Part shown: positions 44,923 through 53,234 of the stretch, piece after piece
Layout of the letters: each line of letters begins with the position of its first letter
Position numbering within the stretch: the stretch's first letter is position 1
The notes under the pieces: generated by a model
What the model saw: only the letters and a program-made list of their open reading frames with translations
The model's database searches: none
Told to the model about the DNA's origin: nothing
Made by a program: the position numbers and the translations under genes
Assembly (NCBI GenBank): GCA_964426135.1
Contig: CAYRPN010000007.1
Coordinates: 20,536-84,535 of the forward strand
Reading direction: 5' to 3'
DNA from: CAYRPN01 sp964426135
GTDB lineage: Bacteria; Planctomycetota; Phycisphaerae; Phycisphaerales; Phycisphaeraceae
DNA: 64,000 bases

Positions 44923-46828
44923 TCTCAACGTGAGCATCGAGAACCATCGACGCGACAAGTCGGCGCTGCTGGCCGAGCTTGAAGCGCTGGGCGTGCAGAA
45001 CCCCGGCGCGAAGGCGATCCGCTGCTGCTTCCACGGCGAAGACAAGCATCCCTCAGCCTGGACGTATCAACGCGAAGATGGTGCGTGGGCGTTCCACTGC
45101 GGCACGTGCGCAATCAATGGCGACGTGTTCGACCTTCGCGGGCGTCGCCTCCAGCGGTCTCGCGACGACGTGGTGCGTGAGTTCATCGCCGCGGCGAAGC
45201 GCCCGGCGCCGCCACGCTCCCGGCCGTTGCCGCCGGCGTCAGCGCCATCGCCGGCGGTCGATTGGCCCGGGCGTGCGCGCGCCGCGTTTGGCGCCGTGCC
45301 GCCTGGCGAGCGCGAAGCGCTGGCGGCGGGGCTGGGGCTGTCGGCTGATGCGCTGGCCCGCCTGGGCGTCGGCCTGCTGCCGCGTGCCGACCTGCGACGG
45401 CTGGTCACCGGCGATCGGGGCTGCACCCACGCCTTCACGTTCCCGATGTGCGATGCCGCCGGTGTGGTCATCGGCCTGCGGCTACGGTTCTCCGATCACT
45501 CGAAGGGCTGCGTCACGGGCAGTGGCAGCGGTCTCTTCGTCCCGGCAACCCTGACGGGGCGCGGGCCGTTGTTCATCGTCGAAGGCCCCACCGATGCGGC
45601 GGCGGTGCTCGACCTGGGCTTCGACGCCATCGGGCGGCCCAACAACACGAGCGGGCAGGAGATGGTCGTCGATTACGTGCGGCGACAGCCTCGGCCTGTC
45701 GTCATCGTTCATCAGCGCGACAAGCCTGGCGTCGCCGAGCGCACCGAGCAAGCCGCGCGAAACCTGGCGGCGGCGCTGTCGGCCATCGCGCCATCGGTGC
45801 GCGTGCTGGGCGTGCCGTCGCCGCACAAGGATCTTCGCGACTGGAAGCGGGCGGGGATGGTGTCTGACGAGTTGGAGGCGGCGGCTGATGAGGCGGAAGC
45901 CGCGGGGCCGGCGTCCGATCTGCGGCGATTATTTGAGGCGATCATTGACGGCAGCTATGCCGCGGTGCCCTGGCCGTTCCCGATGCTCGATCGTGGGACG
46001 GCGGGCCTGACGCCCGGCAGCGTGTCCATCCTCGCCGGCGATCCTGGTGGCACGAAGTCGTTTCTACTGCTGCAAGCCGCGGCTGCCTGGCACGCCGGCG
46101 GCGTGCGCGTCGCGCTGCTGGAACTGGAAAAAGACCGCGCCTTCCACCTTCGCCGCGCCATCGCCCAGCGGTCGGGCTGTCCGATGCTGACGAACCTCGA
46201 CTGGATTCGAAGCAACCACGCCGAAGCGGAGCGACTCCGTGGTGAGTTCGAGACATGGGCCGACGACTTTGGGCGGTGCATCTTCGACACGAAGGGCATC
46301 GGCTCGACGCTGCCGAAGCTGGCGGCGTGGGTGGAGCAACAGGCGGCCGCCGGCGTGCGGGTCATCGTCATCGATCCGATCACCCTGGCGGAAGCCGGCC
46401 GGGATCGCTTCGTAGGCGACGAGGAGTTCATGCGGCGGGCGAAGGACGCGATCGAGAAACACGGCGCGTCGCTGGTGCTGGTGACGCATCCGGCCAAGGG
46501 CAAACGAAGCGGGCAGACTTCGCTCGACGATCTTGCCGGTGGCGCTGTCTACGGCCGGGCCGCCGATGCGGTGCTGTGGATTGCCCGACACGAGGACGGC
46601 AAGACGGTGGCTGTCCGCGCCGTGTCGCCTGACGATGACGGCGTTGGGGCGCTGATGCCGGTGACGCGCATCGAGACGATCGATCGCACGGTGAAGATTC
46701 TGAAGGCGCGAGAAAGCCGGGGCGGTGGCTGGGCGATCGGCTATCGCTTCGACCGGCTGACGTTCACGGAGGCGGGGCTGATCGTGAAGACTCCACGCGG
46801 CGGTGAAAGCGAGAGTGCGAGCGCGTGA
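44915..46828 (+). CDS. primase-helicase (zinc finger, Toprim-like, RecA-type ATPase)
   Basis: 637 residues. The zinc ribbon (Cys37/Cys38, His40, Cys62, Cys65: CCFHGEDKHPS ... FHCGTC) is like DnaG/CHC2 primases. A Toprim-like domain follows with the catalytic Glu223 (FIVEGPTDAAA); the DxD position reads HQRDKPG, so one acidic residue is missing. The ATPase part has Walker A GDPGGTKS (375-382; a Thr replaces the usual Gly before Lys), Walker B VIVIDPITL and sensor VLVTHPAKG. Start GTG 44915 has GAGGGGG 8 bases upstream and overlaps the initiator stop by 8 bases. It should unwind and prime the element's own replication. Confidence 0.85.
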   Translation: MSDLNVSIENHRRDKSALLAELEALGVQNPGAKAIRCCFHGEDKHPSAWTYQREDGAWAFHCGTCAINGDVFDLRGRRLQRSRDDVVREFIAAAKRPAPPRSRPLPPASAPSPAVDWPGRARAAFGAVPPGEREALAAGLGLSADALARLGVGLLPRADLRRLVTGDRGCTHAFTFPMCDAAGVVIGLRLRFSDHSKGCVTGSGSGLFVPATLTGRGPLFIVEGPTDAAAVLDLGFDAIGRPNNTSGQEMVVDYVRRQPRPVVIVHQRDKPGVAERTEQAARNLAAALSAIAPSVRVLGVPSPHKDLRDWKRAGMVSDELEAAADEAEAAGPASDLRRLFEAIIDGSYAAVPWPFPMLDRGTAGLTPGSVSILAGDPGGTKSFLLLQAAAAWHAGGVRVALLELEKDRAFHLRRAIAQRSGCPMLTNLDWIRSNHAEAERLRGEFETWADDFGRCIFDTKGIGSTLPKLAAWVEQQAAAGVRVIVIDPITLAEAGRDRFVGDEEFMRRAKDAIEKHGASLVLVTHPAKGKRSGQTSLDDLAGGAVYGRAADAVLWIARHEDGKTVAVRAVSPDDDGVGALMPVTRIETIDRTVKILKARESRGGGWAIGYRFDRLTFTEAGLIVKTPRGGESESASA

Positions 46829-47070
46829 GTACGCCGGCGCCAACCTGCCGCCCGCTGCCGTGGAAGCCCGTGCCCCGGCCAGCAGTGCCACGGCGCCCGC
46901 GGTTCGTCGTCACGCTGGAAGCCGGCGACGATCCGCTCGGCTGGCGCGACGCGGAGTATCGGCTGAAGCTGTTCCTGAAGCGTGCCGGGCGCGAGTGGGG
47001 GCTGCGGTGCGTGGGCCTGGGCGTGGCGGCAAGTGAAGAATCTGAAACGAAAGAAGCGTCGGCAGTGTAA
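46825..47070 (+). CDS. small basic element protein
   Basis: 81 residues. GTG start in a GTGA overlap with the helicase stop. A Pro/Arg-rich lead is followed by RFVVTLEAGDDPLGWRDAEYRLKLFLKRAGREWGLRCVGLGV, a compact alpha/beta segment. The family is not recognised. Overlap suggests co-expression with the helicase. Confidence 0.65.
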   Translation: MSTPAPTCRPLPWKPVPRPAVPRRPRFVVTLEAGDDPLGWRDAEYRLKLFLKRAGREWGLRCVGLGVAASEESETKEASAV

Positions 47071-47112
47071 CCGGAAGTTGTATTTATCAAAGTCATTCAG
47101 TAAGGTGAAATC

Positions 47113-47352
47113 ATGGAAACCATCAGCGACCAACTACGACGACACATCAGCACCAGCGGCATGACGCGGGCGGAAATCAGCAAGGCGACAGCGGATAAGT
47201 CGGGGGAGCCTGTGGTTTCACAGTCCACGCTCAATCGCTTCTGCGTCCGCAAGCTGCCGATCAAGATCGACCAACTCGACGCGATTGCGGTCGTGCTGGG
47301 GCTGCGGCTGGTGAGCACAAAACGCGGCAAGTCCGCGGTGAAAGGCGAGTGA
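47113..47352 (+). CDS. Cro/CI-type HTH regulator
   Basis: 79 residues. METISDQLRRHISTSGMTRAEISKAT is the first half of an XRE-type helix-turn-helix, and VSQSTLNRFCVRKLPIKIDQLDAIAVVLGLRLV the recognition helix and C-terminal helices. ATG 47113 has TAAGGTG upstream. The gene ends 4 bp before the integrase start, so it probably controls or is co-expressed with integrase. Confidence 0.8.
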   Translation: METISDQLRRHISTSGMTRAEISKATADKSGEPVVSQSTLNRFCVRKLPIKIDQLDAIAVVLGLRLVSTKRGKSAVKGE

Positions 47353-47355
47353 GCT

Positions 47356-48894
47356 ATGGCACGACGACGCGGCAACGGACAGGGCACGCTCTACCAGCGC
47401 AAAGCCGGCGGTGCGTGGATCGCGAGTTGGTACGACGCCGGCGGGCGGCGGCTGGAGAAGTCCACTCGCACCACGGATCGGCGGGCGGCTGAGCGCATGC
47501 TGGCGAAGTGGGCAGCCGACGCCACGCTGCGGCGCGAGGGCATCATCGACGTGCGGCTCGAATCGCTGGCGCAGCAGGCCCGGCGGCCGCTGGTCGATCA
47601 CCTGGCCGACTTCGAAGCGGCGATGACGGCTACAGGCGCGACGCTTCGGCATGTCGAACTTGTCGTCGCCCGGGTTCGCCGGGTGGTCGACGGCTGCGGC
47701 TTCAAGGTGTGGGCCGATGTGTCGGCAAGCCGCGTCGCTGATTTCCTCAACGGCCTGCGAGCCGACAAGGTGAAGCGCGACGAAGCCGGCAAAATCACGG
47801 ACACGAAGAGGGGCACAAGCGCCCAGACGTTCAATTTCTATGTGCAGTCGGTGAAGCAGTGGTGCCGGTGGATGGTCAAGGATCGCCGGGCCAGCGACAG
47901 CCCCGTTGCCCACCTGGAAGGGCTGAACGTGCGGACGGATCGCCGGCGGGACAGGCGGGCGCTGACGGCTGACGAGCTTCGCAAGCTGCTGGATGTGACG
48001 GAGCACGGGCCGATCGCCAAGGGCCAGTTGAAGCGGGCGCCGGTCGATCGTTTTGGCATGACGGGCAGCGAGCGGGCGATGCTCTATCGCCTTGCGGTGG
48101 AGACGGGCCTGCGTGCCGGCGAACTGCGGAGCCTGACGCGGGCCTCTTTCAATCTCGACGCGGAGGTGCCCAGCGTGACGGTATCGGCGGCTTACTCGAA
48201 ACGCCGGCGCGAGGACGTGCTGCCCCTTCGCCCGTCGCTGGCGAAGCTGCTGGCGGCGCATCTGGCGAACAAGTCGCCGGCTGCCCTGGCATTCCCGATG
48301 CCAGTGAATCGGGACGACTCGGCGACGATGTTCCACGAGGATCGCGAAGCCGCGGGCATCGCGATGAGGGATGACGCCGACCGGGTGGTCGACTTCCACG
48401 CGCTGCGGCATACGTTCATCAGCAACCTTGCCGCCGGTGGCGTGCATCCGAAGATCGCGCAGGCGCTGGCGCGACACTCCACGATCACGCTGACGATGGA
48501 TCGCTACTCGCACTCGTTTGCCGGCGATGAGGTCGCGGCCCTGGCTGTGCTGCCTGACCTGTCGGCGGTCGCGGCGGTGACCGCCACGGGGACGGCCGGG
48601 GCTGGGCCGACGATGGCGGTGGGCGCCACGGCTGCCCCGGCAAACACCAGCAGTAGCACCAGCAGTAGCGGTGCATTTGGGCGCATCGCTGGCGCACTTC
48701 GGCGCAACGATGATGGCGGGATGGTTGTCGGGTCGATCCAGCCGGATGCCGCAGAAAATGGGGCGAATCCGGCGAATCCATCGGGAAAGGCTAACGGAGA
48801 GAGAGGGATTCGAACCCTCGGTGGAGTAAACCCCACGCCGGTTTTCGAAACCGGTCCTTTCAGCCGCTCAGGCATCTCTCCGGGGGGATTCTAG
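47356..48894 (+). CDS. tyrosine recombinase (integrase) with att site in its 3' end
   Basis: 512 residues as read in the integrated state. An N-terminal arm-binding segment (GQGTLYQRKAGGAWIASW) precedes a SAM-like core-binding domain. The catalytic set is complete: Arg253 (TGLRAGEL), Lys282 (YSKRR), His348/Arg351 (HALRHT), His374 (ARHS) and Tyr384 (MDRYSHS). Residues ~400-475 are a Ser/Ala/Gly linker. Residues 481-500 are encoded by the att repeat and lie antisense to tRNA-Ser; residues 501-512 (PFSRSGISPGGF) come from chromosomal DNA beyond the junction. In the excised circle the tail would instead be the 61 codons at 33198-33384. It integrates the element into tRNA-Ser. Confidence 0.95.
   Translation: MARRRGNGQGTLYQRKAGGAWIASWYDAGGRRLEKSTRTTDRRAAERMLAKWAADATLRREGIIDVRLESLAQQARRPLVDHLADFEAAMTATGATLRHVELVVARVRRVVDGCGFKVWADVSASRVADFLNGLRADKVKRDEAGKITDTKRGTSAQTFNFYVQSVKQWCRWMVKDRRASDSPVAHLEGLNVRTDRRRDRRALTADELRKLLDVTEHGPIAKGQLKRAPVDRFGMTGSERAMLYRLAVETGLRAGELRSLTRASFNLDAEVPSVTVSAAYSKRRREDVLPLRPSLAKLLAAHLANKSPAALAFPMPVNRDDSATMFHEDREAAGIAMRDDADRVVDFHALRHTFISNLAAGGVHPKIAQALARHSTITLTMDRYSHSFAGDEVAALAVLPDLSAVAAVTATGTAGAGPTMAVGATAAPANTSSSTSSSGAFGRIAGALRRNDDGGMVVGSIQPDAAENGANPANPSGKANGERGIRTLGGVNPTPVFETGPFSRSGISPGGF
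48795..48881 (-). tRNA. tRNA-Ser(CGA), target of integration
   Basis: Minus-strand tRNA with acceptor GGAGAGA/TCTCTCC, long class-II variable arm, T loop GGTTCGAATCC and anticodon loop TTCGAAA, giving anticodon CGA (reads UCG). The discriminator is G73, as expected for Ser. CCA is not encoded. Its 3' two-thirds (48795-48854) are the att core duplicated at 33138; the integrase gene overlaps it antisense. Confidence 0.95.
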
Positions 48895-48992
48895 TCATTT
48901 TCCCTTGCGATTTCCAAGAGGCCCCTGCCAGCGCGTGCCGGCGCATCATCACTCGGCTGACAAATCGCGGACCTGCTGCGACACTGTCCGCC

Positions 48993-50354
48993 ATGACGCG
49001 GCAACGACAACTCACCTTCGCTCCGCATGGCCACGTTCTGACGAACGCGAATGTCTGGACGCGCGACGGACGTTGGATCGTGTTCGATGTACGGTCGGAT
49101 CCAGCCGGCATGCGATTCGACGGCACGCGCATCGCGCGCGTTGACGTGGAATCGGGACAAGTGCAGACCATCTACGAAGCCAGCGAAGGCGCATGCTGCG
49201 GCGTCGCCACGTGTCATCCGATGCGCGACCGGGTCGTTTTCATTCACGGGCCGAAACATCCGACGCCCGACTGGAGCTATGGCCCTGCTCGCCGCGAAGG
49301 CGTCGTGGTCGATGTGGAACTTTCGACGGCAACAAATCTGGACGCCCGCGATCTGATGCCGCCGTTCACCGCCGGCGCCTTGCGAGGCGGCACGCATGTC
49401 CACGTCTTCAGCGGTGACGGCCAGTGGGTGAGTTTCACCTACGAGGATCACATTCTGGACGAACTCGATCGCGAGGCGTCACGACGGGAGCGCGCGATCG
49501 CAGGCGAAAAGCCGGGGGCCGCCGATGCTTCGCAACCGCGCGACTGCAATCAGCGCAATGTCGGCGTCAGCGTGGCGGGGCGAAGCGTTGCGGCGCCGCG
49601 CACGCATCTGCGCAATCACGACGGCTCGCACTTCAGCGTGCTGGTCACGCGCACGGTCAACGCACCCATGCCCGGTTCGGATGAGATCAGCCGGGCTTTC
49701 GAAGACGCATGGGTCGGCGCTGACGGCTACGAGCGCTCCGATGCTTCGAGGCAGCGGCGAGCCATCGCTTTCCAGGGGCAGGTCGCGACGGCGAATGGGC
49801 AATCGATCGCCGAGGCGTTCATCGTGGATATTCCCGACGATGTCACGCAACCCGGCGACGCGCCGCTGCAGGGCACGGCGACGCGCCGGCCCGCGCCGCC
49901 GCGCGGCACGGTGCAGCGCCGGCTGACCTACACGAGCGACCGCCGATTCCCCGGCATGGCGGGGCCGCGGCACTGGCTGCGCAGTTCGCCTGACGGCGCG
50001 CGCATCGCGTGCCTGATGAAGGACGACGCGGGCGTGGTTCAGATCTGGACCGTATCGCCGCGCGGCGGCGAACCGAGGCAACTGACGCGCGATCCGTGGG
50101 GCATCGCCTCGGCGTTCACCTGGAGCAGCGACGGCCGGTTCATCGCGTACATCGCCGACGGCAGCGTCTTCATGGCCGATGCGGCCAGCGGAGACAGCCG
50201 GAGAATCACCGAGCGATGCGACGACGCCTCGCAGCCGCGACCCGAAGCGTGCGTGTTCTCGCCCGATGGCAGACGCATTGCTTTCGCGCGGGTCATGCCG
50301 ACGAACGGGGCGGCGTGGAATCAGATTTTTGTCGTGGATGCGCCGCGAGGTTAA
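48993..50354 (+). CDS. DUF3748 / YidR-like beta-propeller protein
   Basis: 453 residues. The pattern matches YidR-type proteins: RQLTFAPHGHVLTNANVWTRDGRWIVFDVRSD, then TIYEASEGACCGVATCHP, GPKHPTPDWSYGPARREGV, HVFSGDGQWVSFTYEDHIL and the late TolB-like blades SSPDGARIACLMKDDAGVVQIW and FTWSSDGRFIAYIADG. No signal peptide is visible. The function of the family is unknown. ATG 48993, about 110 bp beyond the tRNA; not part of the element. Confidence 0.85.
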   Translation: MTRQRQLTFAPHGHVLTNANVWTRDGRWIVFDVRSDPAGMRFDGTRIARVDVESGQVQTIYEASEGACCGVATCHPMRDRVVFIHGPKHPTPDWSYGPARREGVVVDVELSTATNLDARDLMPPFTAGALRGGTHVHVFSGDGQWVSFTYEDHILDELDREASRRERAIAGEKPGAADASQPRDCNQRNVGVSVAGRSVAAPRTHLRNHDGSHFSVLVTRTVNAPMPGSDEISRAFEDAWVGADGYERSDASRQRRAIAFQGQVATANGQSIAEAFIVDIPDDVTQPGDAPLQGTATRRPAPPRGTVQRRLTYTSDRRFPGMAGPRHWLRSSPDGARIACLMKDDAGVVQIWTVSPRGGEPRQLTRDPWGIASAFTWSSDGRFIAYIADGSVFMADAASGDSRRITERCDDASQPRPEACVFSPDGRRIAFARVMPTNGAAWNQIFVVDAPRG

Positions 50355-50400
50355 CCCGTCAGCACTGAGGTTTGAAATGACTTCGCATATTGCACCGCCG

Positions 50401-50742
50401 ATTTAGCCGGCGGGCTTGCCCGCCGCGAACCCCCGGAATCCGCACACGTTCAACCTGAGTTTCGGATAAGCCGCTGCGTCGCCCCGTTAGCCCCCGGCTC
50501 CGCCGGGGGAGGAGCGCGGTAGAGATCAATCGCGCAAGATTCGCACGGCAGAATCCGCGCTTCGACGATCATCGACCGCAAATTGCCCGCCACCATCGCC
50601 CCACCCCCGGCGGAGCCGGGGGCTAATGGCTTATCCGAAACTTAGGTTTTCAGTTCCACCGCGCCGGCGGTTGGATGCGAGATGGCGAATCGACGTTGCG
50701 CCGCGGCTGGACGTTCACGGCGGGCAAGCCCGCCGGCTAAAT
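50401..50742. repeat. nested TTAGC-type REP pairs (one element inside another)
   Basis: Outer pair: 50401-50425 (begins ATTTAGCCGGCGGGCTTGCC) and its exact 25-bp inverse at 50718-50742. Inner pair: 50453-50509 and 50603-50646, with TTAGCCCCCGGCTCCGCC / GGCGGAGCCGGGGGCTAA and the outer flank TTTCGGATAAGCC / GGCTTATCCGAAA. The whole 50355-50818 gap is this structure. Confidence 0.85.
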
Positions 50743-50818
50743 GGCGAACCGTTTCGGATCGGGACGTTGTTTCGATCACGATCCGAAGCAACGCGACCGA
50801 GAACGCACTCGGCGTTTT

Positions 50819-51793
50819 TCATGGCTTGACGCCGCGGTAGATCACCGCGATGCCGAAGGTCAGCGGTTTGACCGTGACATCCGTGAACCCCGCCTGCCGC
50901 ATCATGTCCACCATCGTTTCGCGATTGATGAAGGTGTTGACGCTCTTGGGCAGGTACTTGTAGGCGCCGCTGCGATCGCGGGCGATCAGCGCCGCGGTCC
51001 GCGGCATGATGTGGCGGAAGTAAAAGTTGTAAAGCCCGCGCAGGACGGCGTTGCGCGGCAGGCTGAACTCCAGCACGACGGCTCGGCCGCCCGGACGCAG
51101 CGCGCGGAAAAACTCGCGCAGCGCCTTGGCCGGATCGGAGACATTGCGAATGCCGAAGGCGATGCTGACGACGTCAACGCTGGCGTCGGCGACGGGAAGG
51201 CGCATGGCATCGCCGGTGTGGTAGGAGGGGGAAGGGCAGAGGGCCAAGGGCCGAGGGCCGAGGGATTTCGGATTAGGGATTTCGGATTGCGGATTGGGGT
51301 TGGCGGATCCATTGCTGGTGGCCGTGCCTGGTTCGCCAGACGCCTTCGGCGTTTCCGCTAAACGAAGGCCGTCGACTTGTCGGCCCTGAAGGGCCGACGC
51401 CTGAACGCCAGCTTCCGATCCCTGTTGCCTGTCCCCCGTCCCCTCTTCCCCTCGGCCCTTGGCCCTTGGCCCTTGGCCCTTCCCCATCGCCACCGTCAGC
51501 ATCTCATACGTGAAATCCACGCCGATGACGCGGGCAGCGCCGGCTGTGGCGAAGGCCATCGACAGATCGCCCGTGCCGCAGGCGACATCGAGAACGACGT
51601 CGCCGGGCTTCACCATCGCCTGCTTCACCGCCGCGCGGCGCCACGCCTGGTCGCGCCACAGCGAATGCAGGCGGTTGTTCAGGTCGTAGCTGGGGGCGAT
51701 GGCGGAGAACATCTGCCGCACGCGCCGGGCTTTGTCGGCCGCGGCGTGCGGGTTGTTCGCCAGATCAGCATCGCTCCAGGCGGGGGTGGACAT
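50819..51793 (-). CDS. ubiE/menG: demethylmenaquinone/ubiquinone C-methyltransferase with repeat insertion
   Basis: 324 residues; the usual length is about 230-250. SAM-methyltransferase motifs: MFSAIAPSYDLNNRLHSLWRDQAWR, VVLDVACGTGDLSMAF (motif I), GDAMRLPVADASVDVVSIAFGIRN and LRALRPGGRAVVLEFS; the C-terminus matches the family (YKYLPKSVNTF, LTFGIAVIYRG). It methylates demethylmenaquinone in respiratory quinone synthesis. Between EMLTVAMGKG and YHTGDAMRL an extra ~85 low-complexity residues come from an inverted heptamer-repeat element (51226-51485) that kept the frame. The ATG at 51793 is chosen over an upstream ATG that lies in a REP palindrome. Confidence 0.92.
   Translation of the reverse strand: MSTPAWSDADLANNPHAAADKARRVRQMFSAIAPSYDLNNRLHSLWRDQAWRRAAVKQAMVKPGDVVLDVACGTGDLSMAFATAGAARVIGVDFTYEMLTVAMGKGQGPRAKGRGEEGTGDRQQGSEAGVQASALQGRQVDGLRLAETPKASGEPGTATSNGSANPNPQSEIPNPKSLGPRPLALCPSPSYHTGDAMRLPVADASVDVVSIAFGIRNVSDPAKALREFFRALRPGGRAVVLEFSLPRNAVLRGLYNFYFRHIMPRTAALIARDRSGAYKYLPKSVNTFINRETMVDMMRQAGFTDVTVKPLTFGIAVIYRGVKP
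51226..51485. repeat. inverted heptamer-arm element inside ubiE
   Basis: The left arm carries GGGCCAA/GGGCCGA heptamers (51226-51262) and the right arm TGGCCCT heptamers (51440-51485) in inverted orientation. The interior contains GGATT-type heptamers (51263-51300) and palindromes ACGCCTTCGGCGT and GTCGGCCCTGAAGGGCCGAC. It is translated as part of the methyltransferase. Confidence 0.75.
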
Positions 51794-51840
51794 GGGGAAA
51801 GCGGAATCGGGATTCGGGAATGGTGGTTCGGGCGTGGGGC

Positions 51841-51985
51841 CATTAGCCCCGGGCTCCGCCCGGGGGCAGAAAAGGGCACGCATGGGAATCGGAGGGGATT
51901 GAACCCAGAGGCGAAGGGCGGATTACTGCCAGTGTCGTGCGGTGACACGGCGCGCCAATCCCCGGGCGGAGCCCGGGGCTACCGG
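51841..51985. repeat. TTAGC-type REP pair between ubiE and the M48 gene
   Basis: ATTAGCCCCGGGCTCCGCCC (51842) and GGGCGGAGCCCGGGGCTA (ends ~51981) are inverted and ~95 bp apart. Confidence 0.8.
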
Positions 51986-51987
51986 CC

Positions 51988-52986
51988 TCACCGCACATCG
52001 CGCGATTCACTGACAAACGACGGCGGCGGCGGCAGCGGGTGACAGAGGCAATTCTCGTGCATCTGCCGTTCCAGCGCCTTGGCCAGCGCGGGCGGCAGGC
52101 CCTTGTTCTCGATCGTGCCGTCGGCCCTCTTGGCGCCGTGGCGCGCCGCGGGCAGACGCTTGAGGCCGTTCACCACCACGGCGTTGAAGCGATCGTGGTT
52201 GAAGGTGTAACGGGCGGGATCCTTGTAATCGGGATACTTTTCGATGATGAGCTTCTCCGCTTCATCGCGGCGTCGGCCCGGATCGGGATGCGTCGACAGG
52301 AACTCGGCAGCGCCGCCGCCGCCGCTTTCTTTCTTGAGGATTTCCATCACCTGCATCATGCCGACGGGGTTGTAGCCGTTGGTGGTCATGTAGCGGATGC
52401 CCAGGCGGTCGGCTTCGCTTTCCTGGTCGCGGCCGAACTTCAAGAGATACAGCCCACCGCCGACCTGAGCGCCGGCTCCGAGCACCTGCAGGTATGAGTT
52501 GTCGCTGACCTGCCCCGCCACGCCGAGTCCCGTCGCGATGCCCTGCACGATGATGGCCTGCCCCATCTGCTCGCCGATGTGCTTGGCGGTGACGTGGCCG
52601 ACTTCGTGGCCCATGACGGCGGCGACCTGCGCTTCGTTGCTCATCTTCGCCAGCAGCCCGCGGGAGAAGAACACCTTGCCGCCGGGCAGCGCGAAGGCGT
52701 TGATCACGCTGGAATCGAGCACGTGAAATTCCCACGGCAGCTCAGGCCGCTCGCTGCTGCGCGCCAGGCGGAAGCCGATCTCGCTGACGTACTGGCGAAT
52801 CTCGTTGGAAGGGATGTCGCCGCCGTTCTCATTGAGGAACTGCGGAGCAGCCTGTTCGCCAAGCGCGACCTCGCGCTGGGCATCGAGCACGACGAACTGC
52901 GTGCGGCCGGTGGCGGCATTCTTGGTGCAGCTCGCGGGCAGCAGCGAAATCGCGGCGATCAACAAGGCAGTCATGAATCGATGCAT
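51988..52986 (-). CDS. M48-family metalloprotease lipoprotein
   Basis: 332 residues. Signal MHRFMTALLIAAISLLPASC ends in a lipobox Cys, so the mature protein is lipid-anchored outside the cytoplasm. The zinc site is HEVGH (near residue 126), with the third ligand in ESEADRLG. INAFALPGGKVFFSRGLL and STHPDPGRRRDE are typical of Oma1/BepA-like (YfgC/LoiP) peptidases, which act in outer-membrane protein quality control. ATG 52986 has an excellent AGGAGA site. Monocistronic. Confidence 0.93.
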   Translation of the reverse strand: MHRFMTALLIAAISLLPASCTKNAATGRTQFVVLDAQREVALGEQAAPQFLNENGGDIPSNEIRQYVSEIGFRLARSSERPELPWEFHVLDSSVINAFALPGGKVFFSRGLLAKMSNEAQVAAVMGHEVGHVTAKHIGEQMGQAIIVQGIATGLGVAGQVSDNSYLQVLGAGAQVGGGLYLLKFGRDQESEADRLGIRYMTTNGYNPVGMMQVMEILKKESGGGGAAEFLSTHPDPGRRRDEAEKLIIEKYPDYKDPARYTFNHDRFNAVVVNGLKRLPAARHGAKRADGTIENKGLPPALAKALERQMHENCLCHPLPPPPSFVSESRDVR

Positions 52987-53055
52987 GATTGTCTCCTGAA
53001 CCATCATCGACCATTCTAGCGGGCAACCGAGGCGAGAGGTTCGCACTCGCCGTTT

Positions 53056-53159
53056 AGGAGCCGTGCAGGATCAACATCGCATGTGGGACGACTTTCCAAG
53101 TCGTCCGGCTGGGCGCGAAGCGAGTCGAATCTGCGGAGCTAATCTTGCACGGCTTCTTA
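53056..53159 (+). repeat. ~105-bp MITE-like element, copy 1
   Basis: Terminal inverted repeat TTAGGAGCCGTGCA / TGCACGGCTTCTTA and an internal hairpin GACGACTTTCCAAGTCGTC. Near-identical copies at 56936-57041 (inverted) and 58197-58302. Confidence 0.85.
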
Positions 53160-53234
53160 GCGTCGCGGCTTGCCGCGCTTTGGCGCCGTGAACTCCCGCG
53201 GCGTCGGGAGCGCGGCAAGCCGCGTCGCTAAACG
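53156..53234. repeat. TTAGC-type REP pair
   Basis: CTTAGCGTCGCGGCTTGCCG (53156) and CGGCAAGCCGCGTCGCTAAA (to ~53232) face each other 35 bp apart, abutting the MITE-like copy on the left and the 33-bp repeats on the right. Confidence 0.8.

Larger units (their letters stand above)
33198..48854. mobile_element. tRNA-Ser-integrated element (satellite-like or reduced prophage)
   Basis: 15,657 bp between two copies of a 60-bp repeat. Leftward block (33725-41361): a small membrane protein and two giant virion-ejection-like proteins. Rightward block (42108-48894): small regulators, replication initiator with iterons, primase-helicase and integrase, many with 4-base GTGA overlaps. No terminase, portal, capsid, tail, holin or lysin gene is recognisable. 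It differs from the flanking chromosome by lacking the dispersed REP elements. Confidence 0.85.
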
